Of a stretch of 64,000 bases of DNA, positions 1 through 7,578 are shown one piece after another. A program made the position numbers and the translations under genes. Numbering within the stretch: the stretch's first letter is position 1; each line of letters opens with the position of its first letter. The notes beneath the pieces were generated by a model. That model did no database searches. It saw nothing but the letters and a program-made list of their open reading frames with translations, and was not told where the DNA came from. Source of the stretch: Aquincola tertiaricarbonis (GTDB taxonomy: Bacteria > Pseudomonadota > Gammaproteobacteria > Burkholderiales > Burkholderiaceae_C); NCBI RefSeq assembly GCF_023573145.1, contig NZ_CP097636.1:3162001-3226000 (forward strand), in the 5' to 3' direction.

Positions 1-136
1 CGATCTCCAGCTTGGCGTGCAGCGTCTTGGCGCGGTCGATCTCGTTGAACAGCCGGCGCGTGTCGTACGTGGTCTTCACCAGGTACAGGCAGCTGGCCAG
101 CAGCGCGGCCAGCAGCACGATGTTGAGCCTCGTCAC
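1..136 (-). CDS. ftsL: Cell division protein FtsL, N-terminal part
   Basis: Only the first 45 codons are inside the window; the gene continues past position 1. FtsL is a small bitopic membrane protein of the divisome that works with FtsB and FtsQ. The visible part has a very short cytoplasmic N-terminus (MTRLN), one hydrophobic segment at about residues 5-20, and the start of a periplasmic helix rich in charged residues, which fits the start of the FtsL coiled coil. The start is GTG, overlapping the TGA stop of rsmH as GTGA, typical of translational coupling. Position directly after rsmH in the mraZ-rsmH-ftsL order supports the call, because FtsL sequences themselves are poorly conserved. Confidence 0.88.
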   Translation of the reverse strand, partial: MTRLNIVLLAALLASCLYLVKTTYDTRRLFNEIDRAKTLHAKLEI

Positions 137-1110
137 GACGGCTGTCCTTCCAGGTCTGGCGACTTGCGTTCGGCCACGCGCAGGATGGCCGAGCGCGACC
201 GCGCATTGGCGGCCACTTCCTCGGCCGACGGCTTCACCCGCCCCAGCGACAGCAGCCGCGTGGGGGCCGGTTCGGCAAAGGGCGCGCGGCGGTCGTAGAC
301 CTGCTTGCTCTCGCGCGCGATGAAGGTCTTGACGATGCGGTCTTCCAGCGAATGGAAGCTGATGACCGCCAGCCGGCCGCCCGGGGCCAGCAGGTCCACC
401 GTATCGCTCAGGACCTGTTCGAGCTCTTCAAGCTCGGCGTTGACGAAAATCCGAAGAGCCTGAAATGTGCGCGTGGCAGGGTTCTGGCCCGGCTCACGGG
501 TCTTGACCGCACGAGCCACGACCTCGGCCAGCTGGCCAGTGGTTCGCACCGGGTCCCCGCTTGCGCGCCGAGCCACAAGCGCCTTTGCAATCTGCACAGC
601 AAACCGTTCTTCGCCATAGTCCTTCACCACCTGTGCGATCTGGCGCTCGTCGGCGCGAGCCAGGAAATCCGCGGCGCTTTCGCCGCGCGTCGTGTCCATG
701 CGCATGTCCAGCGGGCCGTCGAAGCGGAAGCTGAAGCCGCGCTGAGGGTCGTCGATCTGCGGGGAAGACACGCCCAGGTCGAGCAGGATGCCGTCCACCT
801 GCTGCACGCCCACGCTCGCCAGGCGCTCGCGCATGTCGCGGAAGCTGGCGTGGAAGATGGAGAAACGCGGGTCTGAAACCCGCGTCGTCGCTGACTCATC
901 CTGGGCAGCGGCGATGGCGGCGGGGTCCTTGTCGAAGGCGATCAGCCGCCCGTGCGGCGACAGCCGCCGCAGCAGCTCGCGCGAGTGGCCGCCGCGGCCG
1001 AAGGTGCCGTCCACGTAGATGCCGTCGGCGCGGCTGAACCAGCCTTCGACGGCCTCGTTCAGCATCACGCTGACGTGGGAGAAGGCGGCGGTGGGCTGCG
1101 GGGCGCTCAT
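133..1110 (-). CDS. rsmH: 16S rRNA (cytosine(1402)-N(4))-methyltransferase RsmH
   Basis: RsmH (formerly MraW) methylates N4 of C1402 in 16S rRNA using S-adenosylmethionine. The protein is 325 residues, close to the usual 310-320. The SAM-binding motif [11 protein letters not shown] is near residue 33, followed by an acidic strand ending (AFDKDP) and the conserved [11 protein letters not shown] stretch. The C-terminal half carries the family sequence [15 protein letters not shown] at 1110 is chosen because it overlaps the mraZ stop (TGATG) and gives the standard N-terminus [10 protein letters not shown]; the reading frame stays open farther upstream, but that part lies out of frame inside mraZ and is not coding. 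Cotranscribed with mraZ and ftsL. Confidence 0.97.
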   Translation of the reverse strand: MSAPQPTAAFSHVSVMLNEAVEGWFSRADGIYVDGTFGRGGHSRELLRRLSPHGRLIAFDKDPAAIAAAQDESATTRVSDPRFSIFHASFRDMRERLASVGVQQVDGILLDLGVSSPQIDDPQRGFSFRFDGPLDMRMDTTRGESAADFLARADERQIAQVVKDYGEERFAVQIAKALVARRASGDPVRTTGQLAEVVARAVKTREPGQNPATRTFQALRIFVNAELEELEQVLSDTVDLLAPGGRLAVISFHSLEDRIVKTFIARESKQVYDRRAPFAEPAPTRLLSLGRVKPSAEEVAANARSRSAILRVAERKSPDLEGQPS

Positions 1111-1541
1111 CACAGGCCCAGGTCCATGAAGGCTTGCGCCACGTCGCCCTTGGACAGCTGCTCTTCCTCGTAGGCGGCCAGGCGCTGCACGTCCCACAGC
1201 TCGAAGCGGTGACCGGTGCCCAGCAGCATCACGTCCTTGTCCAGGCCGGCCCAGGCGCGCAGCTCGGGGGAGATGAGCACGCGCGAGCCGCTGTCGATCT
1301 CGACATCCACGGCGCTGCCGACGAAGAGCCGGCGAAACAGGTCGCCGTTGGTCTTCATGCCCATGATCTCTTCGCGAAAGTGCTCCCAGGCGGGCCTCGG
1401 AAAGATCAGCAGGCAGTGGTTGGGGTGCTTGGTGATCGTGAGCTTGTCCTGCGCCAGGGCGGTCAGCACGTCGCGATGGCGAGCCGGGACGGTCATCCGC
1501 CCCTTCCCGTCCAGCGTCAACGCGGACCCACCCTGAAACAC
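1110..1541 (-). CDS. mraZ: Transcriptional regulator / cell division protein MraZ
   Basis: MraZ is an AbrB-like DNA-binding protein that represses the division and cell-wall cluster it heads. The 143-residue product has the family N-terminus ([22 protein letters not shown]) and a second copy of the swapped-hairpin motif at about residues 80-110, matching the usual length of about 140-150. The start is a GTG at 1541, chosen because it gives the canonical (M)FQGG start. A GTG at 1550 in the same frame would add three residues and is possible, but it lies in the last MraZ-box repeat. The gene is first in the cluster and is preceded by a consensus-like promoter and four TGGK repeats, so autorepression is expected. 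Confidence 0.95.
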   Translation of the reverse strand: MFQGGSALTLDGKGRMTVPARHRDVLTALAQDKLTITKHPNHCLLIFPRPAWEHFREEIMGMKTNGDLFRRLFVGSAVDVEIDSGSRVLISPELRAWAGLDKDVMLLGTGHRFELWDVQRLAAYEEEQLSKGDVAQAFMDLGL

Positions 1542-1549
1542 GAAAGTCA

Positions 1550-1582
1550 CCCATTTCCCCCACAAATCACCACTATCCCCCA
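1550..1582 (-). promoter_or_regulatory. MraZ-binding repeats
   Basis: Read on the minus strand, four short G-rich words (TGGG, TGGT, TGGG, TGGG) begin at 1582, 1572, 1562 and 1553, spaced 10, 10 and 9 nt. This matches the known MraZ box, direct repeats of TGGGN separated by about 5 nt and located between promoter and mraZ. The repeats lie directly downstream of the -10 element, where bound MraZ would block initiation or clearance. The assignment is by pattern and position. Confidence 0.8.
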
Positions 1583-1610
1583 CTGTAGCCGACGCACCGG
1601 GTTGGGTCAA
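1582..1610 (-). promoter_or_regulatory. Sigma-70 promoter of the mraZ division cluster
   Basis: On the minus strand there is TTGACC at 1610-1605 and TACAGT at 1587-1582 with a 17-nt spacer, close to the sigma-70 consensus. It lies about 40 nt upstream of the mraZ start and immediately upstream of the MraZ repeats, the arrangement known for this cluster in other proteobacteria. Confidence 0.7.
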
Positions 1611-1808
1611 CGCGACGCGTCAGAAAAATCAATGAAATCAACTACTTACAGCCGCATCGCGAAGTAAGGGGCTGCAAAAATAGCTTCAAAAATAAGGACT
1701 TGCGGGGGGCAGTGAAAGTGATGGGTGAGCTGCAGCAATGTGGGGCGCTGGTATCACCCCCCTCCGTCGCGCTGCACGCGACGGCGGCGGCAGGTGTCAC
1801 CGTTTTCA

Positions 1809-1840
1809 CGATAGTATCGCGCAAACTATTCACCGATAGA
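1809..1840. promoter_or_regulatory. Operator-like palindromes before the HipA/YjjJ-type gene
   Basis: CGATAGTATCG (1809-1819) is a perfect 11-bp palindrome around one central base. The following ACTATTC and CGATAG words (1825-1840) repeat parts of it in inverted order and end 4 nt before the start codon at 1844. An operator this close to the start suggests autoregulation by the wHTH domain of the downstream product. This is inference from symmetry only. Confidence 0.45.
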
Positions 1841-1843
1841 TTC

Positions 1844-3247
1844 ATGGCCGGCATCACGGGCACCGTCACTGATCATTCACAAGCGCTGCAACGCCTGCTG
1901 CGCAACGGCGTGATGACGGCGGCCCAGCTGATGGAGCGGCTGGGCATCAGCCAACCGACGCTTTCACGAACTATTCAGCGGCTGCACGCGGCAGTCACCA
2001 CCTTCCGCATCAAGGGCGACCGCACACCCCGTTACGCGCTGCTGCGCGAGCTGCCGCTGGGCCTGCAGCCGCGGCAGCGCGTGTACCGGGTGCTGCGCAG
2101 CGGCAGCATCGAGCCCTTTGCCGACCTGGAATTCCTGCACGGCGGCGGCACGCTGGAGCGCCGGGACACCGCCAGCGTGCTGTATCCGGGCCTGCCGCCC
2201 TACCTGCGCCTGGCGGCGCCTGCCGGCTACCTGGGGCGCGAGGTGGCGGTGGCGGCCGCACGCGAACAGCGCTTTCCGGCCAGCCTGGCCGACTGGCACG
2301 ACGACCACCGCGCGGCCTGGCTGCTGACGCGCGGCTTCAACCTGGCGGGCAACCTGGTATTCGGCGACCTCTCGCTGCAACTGGACATGGACTGGCGCAG
2401 CGTGCCGCCCACGCCGGTAAACCAGCGCGCCGAGCACTACGCGGCCCTGGCCACCGCAGCCACCATCGGCGCCCAGGGCGCGGGCCTGGGCGGCGACCAG
2501 CCCAAATTCCTGGCGCTGGTGGAAGGCCGGGGCCACGTCATCGTCAAGTTCGCGCGGCGCGGCAGCCGCATGGCCGAGCTGCTGCCGCTGGAACACCTGG
2601 CGCTGCGCGAACTGGCGCGCGCGGGCGTGCCGGCCTCGGCCACTGAGCTGCTGGCCACGCAAGACCACGTGTTCCTGGAAGTGCAGCGCTTCGATCGGGT
2701 GGGCCGGCATGGCCGCATCGGCCTGCTGTCGGCCGGCGCTGTGGACGATGAATTCTTCGGCCGGCGCGACACCTGGTCCGAGTTCGCGGCCCGCTGCGAA
2801 CAGGCGCGCACCCTGAGGCCGGAACAGGCGCGCCACATCGACACGCTGGCCGCCTTCAGCGAGCTGATCGGCAACAACGACCGCCACTTCGAGAACATCG
2901 CGCTGCTGATCGGCGAGGACGGCGACTACGCCGGCCTGGCCCCGGCCTACGACATCCTGCCGATGCGCTATGCCTCGCTGGGCGGCGGCGTGGACCCGGC
3001 GCTGCTGCCCATCACGCCCAAGGTGGGCACCATCGGCGCCCGCCCTGACGTCTGGGGCCGCGCCTGGCAGGCCGCGGAGCGCTTCTGGCAGGCCGCGCAG
3101 ACCGAGGCACTGCCGGCGCCGCTGTCGGCCGAGATGCGGCAGCTGGCCGCCGTCAATCTGGAAGTGGCGCGGGCCTTCGTGGCGCCGCTGCTGCCGGCGG
3201 TGGGAGAGCTGCCTGCAAGGGCGGTGGCAGGGCGGCGGGGGCGGTGA
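1844..3247 (+). CDS. HipA-family kinase with N-terminal winged-helix domain (YjjJ/HipH-like)
   Basis: HipA proteins are serine/threonine kinases; in classical systems they inhibit tRNA charging and are held by the DNA-binding antitoxin HipB. This 467-residue protein carries its own DNA-binding-like domain (about residues 10-65, with a helix-turn-helix near LMERLGISQPTLSRTI), as in E. coli YjjJ/HipH, where the toxin needs no separate HipB. The kinase core shows a Gly-rich loop with GGDQPKF, the catalytic motif GNNDRH (Asp346) and the metal-binding YDILP (Asp370). ATG at 1844 is preferred over the longer open frame from 1700 because family homology begins there and the upstream DNA looks regulatory. 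No HipB gene is adjacent; only an antitoxin remnant follows. Whether it is toxic or a regulator is unknown. Confidence 0.85.
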   Translation: MAGITGTVTDHSQALQRLLRNGVMTAAQLMERLGISQPTLSRTIQRLHAAVTTFRIKGDRTPRYALLRELPLGLQPRQRVYRVLRSGSIEPFADLEFLHGGGTLERRDTASVLYPGLPPYLRLAAPAGYLGREVAVAAAREQRFPASLADWHDDHRAAWLLTRGFNLAGNLVFGDLSLQLDMDWRSVPPTPVNQRAEHYAALATAATIGAQGAGLGGDQPKFLALVEGRGHVIVKFARRGSRMAELLPLEHLALRELARAGVPASATELLATQDHVFLEVQRFDRVGRHGRIGLLSAGAVDDEFFGRRDTWSEFAARCEQARTLRPEQARHIDTLAAFSELIGNNDRHFENIALLIGEDGDYAGLAPAYDILPMRYASLGGGVDPALLPITPKVGTIGARPDVWGRAWQAAERFWQAAQTEALPAPLSAEMRQLAAVNLEVARAFVAPLLPAVGELPARAVAGRRGR

Positions 3248-3346
3248 AACGCGTCCCGGAACTCCGGATTGACACATCCGAGCTTTGCCACCGTGCTCAA
3301 GGTGGCGCATGCCCTTGGCTTGCGGCTGCATGCGCAGCCTGTTTGA
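3248..3346 (+). pseudogene. C-terminal remnant of a HigA/COG3636-type antitoxin
   Basis: After the stop of the HipA-like gene, the same frame stays open for 32 codons and ends in THPSFATVLKVAHALGLRLHAQPV. This resembles the C-terminus of 'addiction module antidote' HTH proteins, which typically end in a ...NPTLxTVLKVxxALGLRL... segment. No start codon or recognition helix precedes it, so it is read as a fragment. It may be left from a toxin-antitoxin pair that once stood here. Confidence 0.55.
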
Positions 3347-3366
3347 GCCATGACCCGGTAGACACC

Positions 3367-3477
3367 ATGCCCCTGACCACCCTCTCCTCCCTCTTCGGCC
3401 ACCAGGCCTGAACCAACGACGAGTGGTTCATGTCGCGCGAGGAGAGGCTGCTGCACGGCGCCAGGCAAGGCGGCTAG
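3367..3477 (+). pseudogene. Possible DinB-family gene fragment
   Basis: An ATG at 3367 opens MPLTTLSSLFGHQA, then a TGA, then TNDEWF and a TAG at 3475. If the TGA were TGG the peptide would read like the N-terminus of DinB/DfrB-type proteins (short helix, then 'AWxNDE'). The 36 codons suggest a decayed gene start. The similarity is short, so this is a weak call; the rest of 3348-3515 holds nothing else recognisable. Confidence 0.3.
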
Positions 3478-3515
3478 CACCGCGGCGCCGTCGGGCAAAT
3501 GCTGGGCGCGATGGG

Positions 3516-4118
3516 TCAGCGCACCCGCCTGCGCGCCCACACCAGCACGCCCGCGCCACCCAGCCACAAGGCCAGCGTGCCCGGCTCGGGCACCGGCGGC
3601 GTGAGCACCCGCACCGAGACGGCCAGGTCGGCCTGGCCGACATCGATGAAGCAGCTGCCGCAGGTGAAGGGGTTGTCGGAGTAGCGCTCGAACAGCACGC
3701 GCAGCGTGGCCTGGTTCAGCGTGCCGGGCACCGCCGTGGGCGCCAGCGTGTACTGGCCCAGGCCCTGGCTCAGGCCGTCGTACGGCATCTGCCACACCGT
3801 GCTGCCCGCCGGCAGCACGCCGCCGGCGGGGCCACCGGCCAGGCCGATGAGGTCGAGGTAGCTGCCGGTGGCCGGCGCGGTTTCGGCCACCAGGGCCGAT
3901 CCGATGAAGCTCAGCCATTCCAGCGGCTGGGCCTGCAGCCGGAAGCCCCAGCCGACCGTCTGGCCAGGCAGGCCCTCCAGGTGGCCGCCGGGTCCCGTCA
4001 GCTCGATCAACGACAGCGCCGCCGCGGGCTGCGCCATCCCCAGCCCGGCCGCGCACACGGCGGCGGCCAGCAGGCCGCGGCTGCAGCCCGGCAAGAGGTC
4101 GATGTATCGCTTGTCCAT
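3516..4118 (-). CDS. PEP-CTERM sorting domain protein
   Basis: A 200-residue exported protein of unknown function. It begins with a signal peptide (hydrophobic run at about residues 15-35 ending in AAA). It ends with a standard PEP-CTERM signal: VPEPGTLALWLGGAG followed by a short hydrophobic stretch and the basic tail RRR. Such signals are recognised by exosortase (EpsH family), which processes the protein at the cell envelope. The middle region has a CGSC pair (near residue 155) and no domain I recognise. It starts 28 bp after the PLC-like gene in the same direction, so the two are probably cotranscribed. Confidence 0.85.
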   Translation of the reverse strand: MDKRYIDLLPGCSRGLLAAAVCAAGLGMAQPAAALSLIELTGPGGHLEGLPGQTVGWGFRLQAQPLEWLSFIGSALVAETAPATGSYLDLIGLAGGPAGGVLPAGSTVWQMPYDGLSQGLGQYTLAPTAVPGTLNQATLRVLFERYSDNPFTCGSCFIDVGQADLAVSVRVLTPPVPEPGTLALWLGGAGVLVWARRRVR

Positions 4119-4146
4119 GCCAGTCTCCTTGGTGGGTGGGCCGTGC

Positions 4147-6810
4147 TCAGCGGATCAGGCTCAGCGTGGGCGTGGCGGTGTAGCTGCCGTCGTTGGCGCT
4201 GATGCCCAGCGTCAGGCGCACGCGGGTGGCGGTGGCGGGCCAGCGCAGCAGCAGTTCGGGCGTGGCGCTGCCGCCGGCGGCGATGCTGGGCAGCGCGATC
4301 GGCAGGCCGCCGCGCACGCTGACCGTGCCGCTGCCGCTGAGCACTTCCACGCCGATGGACGTGATCTGCACCCCCACCGCCGCACCCGGCCCGTTGTTGA
4401 CGATGCGCAGCGGCACGAAGCGCTCATCCCGCCCGCCGTCGCGCCGCGGGCCGCCGCTGCTGGCGTACAGCACCGGCAGGCCGCTGGCAGAAGGCTGCAC
4501 GTCCAGCGTCAACGGCACGGTGTTCTCGCCGGGCTGGCCGTCGCTCACCACGAAGCTGGTGGCATGGCGGCCGGCCGGCAGCTGCAGCGCGGAGGTGTTC
4601 AGGCCCACGCGCCACTCGTCGCCCACCTGCTGGGCCTGGGCCCAGGCGGGCAGCTTGCCCAGCTTCACCGCACCCTGTGCACCGGCGATCTTGAGGGCCT
4701 GCGCCGCGGGCAGCGGGCCGCCCGGCGGCAGCGAGAAGCTCACCGACGTGGGCTGCACCTCGATGCGCGGCAGCACCTCGAACGGGGTGAGCGCGGTGCG
4801 GCTGGCCAGGTAGGTCGGCCCGCCCGAGTACTCGGCCACCAGTTGGTGCACCCCTTGGGCCAGGCTGCGGCTGGGCACCACGAACTCCAGCTTCAGGTCC
4901 ACGCCCGAGCCCTGCACGTTGCGCGTGCCCAGGTCGCGGTAGGTGGCGGGCTGGCTGGCCGAAGGCGGCGTCAGCAGCTCGCGCAGCGTCACGGCGCCGC
5001 CGCTGATGGGCATCTTGGGCACACGCGCCACCAGCTGCACCGTCAGCCGGGCTTCGGCCGGCTGACGCACCACGGGCCGCGCGGGGTTGATGCCGATCAG
5101 CAGCTCGGGCTGGATGCGGTAGAGCACCGGAATCTGGCTCACGGTGCCGGCGCCGTCCTGGTAGCCGACGGACAGCGTGCCCTTGTATTCACCGGCATCC
5201 ACCGGCGCCTGCGGCGCCAGGCGCACCTGCAGCCGGTTGCCCTGGTCGCGCACCGCGGTGCCGTCGGTCCAGGTCAGCTGCAGCCAGTCGACGTCGGCCT
5301 TGGCCACCAAGGTGCGCGGCCGGTCGGTGCGGCCGTAGACGGTGATCTCCCGCGGCTCGGTGGGCTTCAGGCCCAACGGGGTGATGTACTGCAGCGTGCC
5401 GGGCAGCGCGATGGGGTCGCGCTGGGTCACCAGGCTGTAGTTCAGCCACACGTCGCTGCCACCGGCGGCGCGCAGCACCGCGTCGTTGATGTGCGGCAGC
5501 GTGGGCACCGCAAAGCGGTAGCCGGTGCCGAACTCGCGGCGGCAGGTTTCTTCGCCGCGCGTCCACACGTCGGCGGCCTGGGTCACGCGGAAGCCGCGCG
5601 ACTGGAAGTTCTGGCTGGCGTCCACCAGCGCGCAGGCGAAGCGGCGCGGCTCACTCGCCGGGCGCGAGGCCCAGCGGCCGGTGTTGCCGCGCATCATCAC
5701 CGGCCCCGCCTGGCCGTAGTCACCGGGCTCGAAGGTCCACACGCTGCCGGCCACGCGGTCGTCCTTGTCGTAGCTGCGGAAGAAGGTGATGGCGGAATCG
5801 CTGAGCGCGTCCAGGTAGTCCAGGCCCACCACCGACACGCCGCAGCGCAGGTAGGCGGCCACCGCCTGCCCGGAGGGAATGAGACCGGTGAGGTCGAAGA
5901 AGTTGCTGGCCGAGCGGCCTTCGGCCACCGCACTCCACATCCACTTCGGGCGCGAATAGGTGGCACGGCCATCGCCGTCGGTGCAGACACCGAGGTCGAA
6001 CAACTTGGGGTGGTCGCGGCCGGTGGCGTAGTTGTAGTCGAAGTACCACATGTAGGTGGTGCTGCTGATCTGCGCATTGCGCGTGGCCAGCAGCACCTGC
6101 TTGCCGGCCGCCCGCACCTGGGCCACCGTGGGCCACTGCTTGGGGTCGGCCGCACGCTTGTAGACGGTGTCGCGAAAGTAGTGGTTGATCAGTTCGCCCA
6201 GGCCGGCGGTGTTGTCGTCCACGTGCTCGTCCAGCTTGATGAACAGCACCTCGTCCGGGTTGTCGCGCAGCCAGAGGCGGATTTCGTCGAACACGTAGGC
6301 CAGTCGCCGCCGATAGCTGGGCAGGCACACCTGCTTGCTGTTGTGGCACACCACGTACTGGCCTTCGGAGTAGTGCGGGTCGATCTCCAGGAAGCGCACG
6401 CCCATGCGCAGCTGGTCGCTGATCGAATAGGTCTGGTTGGACTGGTCGATGCCGAAGCCCTGGTTGCGGCTGCTGTAGGCGTTGTGGCCGCCGATGTGCG
6501 GCACCCAGTTGATCGGCTCGTTGACCGAGATGCCGTAGCGCTGCTGCTTGAGCGCCCACTCCAGCCAGGCGTCACGGCCGGCCCAGATGCGCCGCTTCTC
6601 GTTGACGCAGACGCCATTGCTCTCCTTCAGGTCGTACTCGCACGAGCCCAGGCCGGTGTCGTAGTACTCCTGGTCGGTCCACTTGCACACCCGCTGGTTC
6701 TCGCCACCGCAATCGGGTATGTGCACCGCGGCCCAGGCGGCCGGTGCGAGCCCCACGGTGGCCACCAGCGCGGCCATGCCGGCCAGCGCGCTCCTCATCC
6801 ATCGCTTCAT
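4147..6810 (-). CDS. Exported PLC-like phosphodiesterase with C-terminal Ig/BACON-like domains
   Basis: An 887-residue secreted protein with a signal peptide of about 27 residues. Residues about 95-400 look like the TIM-barrel catalytic domain of PI-PLC-like phosphodiesterases. A first His lies in GGHNAY (His109), an acidic pair in FLEIDPH (Glu142, Asp144), and a second His in VVCHNS (His156), matching the general acid/base and metal-binding pattern of the family. The region after about residue 480 is beta-rich and contains a BACON-like segment plus two or three further Ig-like domains, which may bind carbohydrate or surface polymers. The substrate is unknown. It lies downstream of the response regulator (127-bp gap containing an inverted repeat) and upstream of a PEP-CTERM protein. 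Confidence 0.75.
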   Translation of the reverse strand: MKRWMRSALAGMAALVATVGLAPAAWAAVHIPDCGGENQRVCKWTDQEYYDTGLGSCEYDLKESNGVCVNEKRRIWAGRDAWLEWALKQQRYGISVNEPINWVPHIGGHNAYSSRNQGFGIDQSNQTYSISDQLRMGVRFLEIDPHYSEGQYVVCHNSKQVCLPSYRRRLAYVFDEIRLWLRDNPDEVLFIKLDEHVDDNTAGLGELINHYFRDTVYKRAADPKQWPTVAQVRAAGKQVLLATRNAQISSTTYMWYFDYNYATGRDHPKLFDLGVCTDGDGRATYSRPKWMWSAVAEGRSASNFFDLTGLIPSGQAVAAYLRCGVSVVGLDYLDALSDSAITFFRSYDKDDRVAGSVWTFEPGDYGQAGPVMMRGNTGRWASRPASEPRRFACALVDASQNFQSRGFRVTQAADVWTRGEETCRREFGTGYRFAVPTLPHINDAVLRAAGGSDVWLNYSLVTQRDPIALPGTLQYITPLGLKPTEPREITVYGRTDRPRTLVAKADVDWLQLTWTDGTAVRDQGNRLQVRLAPQAPVDAGEYKGTLSVGYQDGAGTVSQIPVLYRIQPELLIGINPARPVVRQPAEARLTVQLVARVPKMPISGGAVTLRELLTPPSASQPATYRDLGTRNVQGSGVDLKLEFVVPSRSLAQGVHQLVAEYSGGPTYLASRTALTPFEVLPRIEVQPTSVSFSLPPGGPLPAAQALKIAGAQGAVKLGKLPAWAQAQQVGDEWRVGLNTSALQLPAGRHATSFVVSDGQPGENTVPLTLDVQPSASGLPVLYASSGGPRRDGGRDERFVPLRIVNNGPGAAVGVQITSIGVEVLSGSGTVSVRGGLPIALPSIAAGGSATPELLLRWPATATRVRLTLGISANDGSYTATPTLSLIR

Positions 6811-6854
6811 GTCATGTCTCCTTGCCCCAACGCCGGCCTGATGGCGCGGCGCTG

Positions 6855-6890
6855 CGTATTGAGCCGCCGCGGGGGTGCGCCCTCAATACG
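6855..6890. promoter_or_regulatory. Inverted repeat between response regulator and PLC-like gene
   Basis: CGTATTGAG (6855-6863) and CTCAATACG (6882-6890) form a perfect 9-bp inverted repeat with an 18-nt spacer. CTACGGCGTAG, a palindrome around one base, follows at about 6893-6903. They lie in the only non-coding gap between the response regulator stop and the PLC-like start, so they could be a regulator-binding site for the PLC-like gene or a terminator of the regulator mRNA. No U-tract follows on the minus strand, which favours a binding site. Confidence 0.4.
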
Positions 6891-6937
6891 AACTACGGCG
6901 TAGCGGGCCGCTTGGCGGGCCCTGCGAAGCTAGGGAT

Positions 6938-7564
6938 TCACAGGCGGTGGCGGATGGACCAAGCCACCAGCTCGGCCGCATTGCGCAGGCCCAGCTTGCG
7001 GGCGATGTTCTCGCGGTGCTTGCGCACCGTGTGCTCCGAGATGCCCAGCTCACGCCCGATGGCCTTGCTGGCCATGCCGCGGCCCACGCGCGCAGCGATG
7101 TCCAGCTCGCGGCTGCTCAGCGGCTCGCGGTCGGCGGTGCTCTCGCGCTCGAACACGCTGGCCAGCTCCACACTCACGTAGTAGCCACCCGCGGCCACGC
7201 TGAAGATGGCGCCGATCAGCTCGTCGGCATCGTCGGTCTTCAGCACATAGGCATGGGCGCCGTAGGACAGCGAGGCCCGCACCGAAGCGGCGTCCTGCCG
7301 CGCGGTGACCACCACCACGCGGGTGGACAGCTGTTCGGTGGTGATGGCCTGCATCACGTCCAGGCCGTCCAGGCCCGGCAGGCCCAGGTCGAGCAGCAGC
7401 ACATCGGGCTGCAGGCTGCGCGTCAGCGCCAGCGCGGTGGGTCCGTCACCGGCTTCGCCCAGCCAGCGGATGCGCGCTTCGCGCGAGAGCACCAGCTGCA
7501 AACCCTGCCGCACGAGGGCATGGTCTTCCGCGACGACGATGCTGATAATGCGGCCGGCCTCCAC
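6938..7564 (-). CDS. NarL/FixJ-type response regulator
   Basis: A 208-residue DNA-binding response regulator. The receiver domain (residues 6-125) has the acidic pair Glu13-Asp14, the phosphoacceptor Asp59 in LLLDLGLPG, Thr87 and Lys109. The C-terminal LuxR-type helix-turn-helix (about 145-205) reads LSSRELDIAARVGRGM...ISEHTVRKH. The start is a GTG. The gene diverges from the sensor kinase with only 14 bp between the start codons, so each promoter must lie inside the other gene or at its edge. The kinase is the likely partner; the PLC-like gene immediately downstream is a plausible target or operon member. Confidence 0.92.
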   Translation of the reverse strand: MEAGRIISIVVAEDHALVRQGLQLVLSREARIRWLGEAGDGPTALALTRSLQPDVLLLDLGLPGLDGLDVMQAITTEQLSTRVVVVTARQDAASVRASLSYGAHAYVLKTDDADELIGAIFSVAAGGYYVSVELASVFERESTADREPLSSRELDIAARVGRGMASKAIGRELGISEHTVRKHRENIARKLGLRNAAELVAWSIRHRL

Positions 7565-7578
7565 GCCGGAAACATAGC

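Noticed and set aside
1111..1563. A long upstream extension of rsmH on the minus strand
   Set aside because: The extension is read out of frame through mraZ; homology to RsmH begins at ATG 1110.
3868..6903. A 1011-codon open frame on the plus strand
   Set aside because: It lies antisense to the PLC-like gene; its product is low-complexity (Ala/Gly/His/Arg rich) with no domain, the usual shadow of a high-GC gene.
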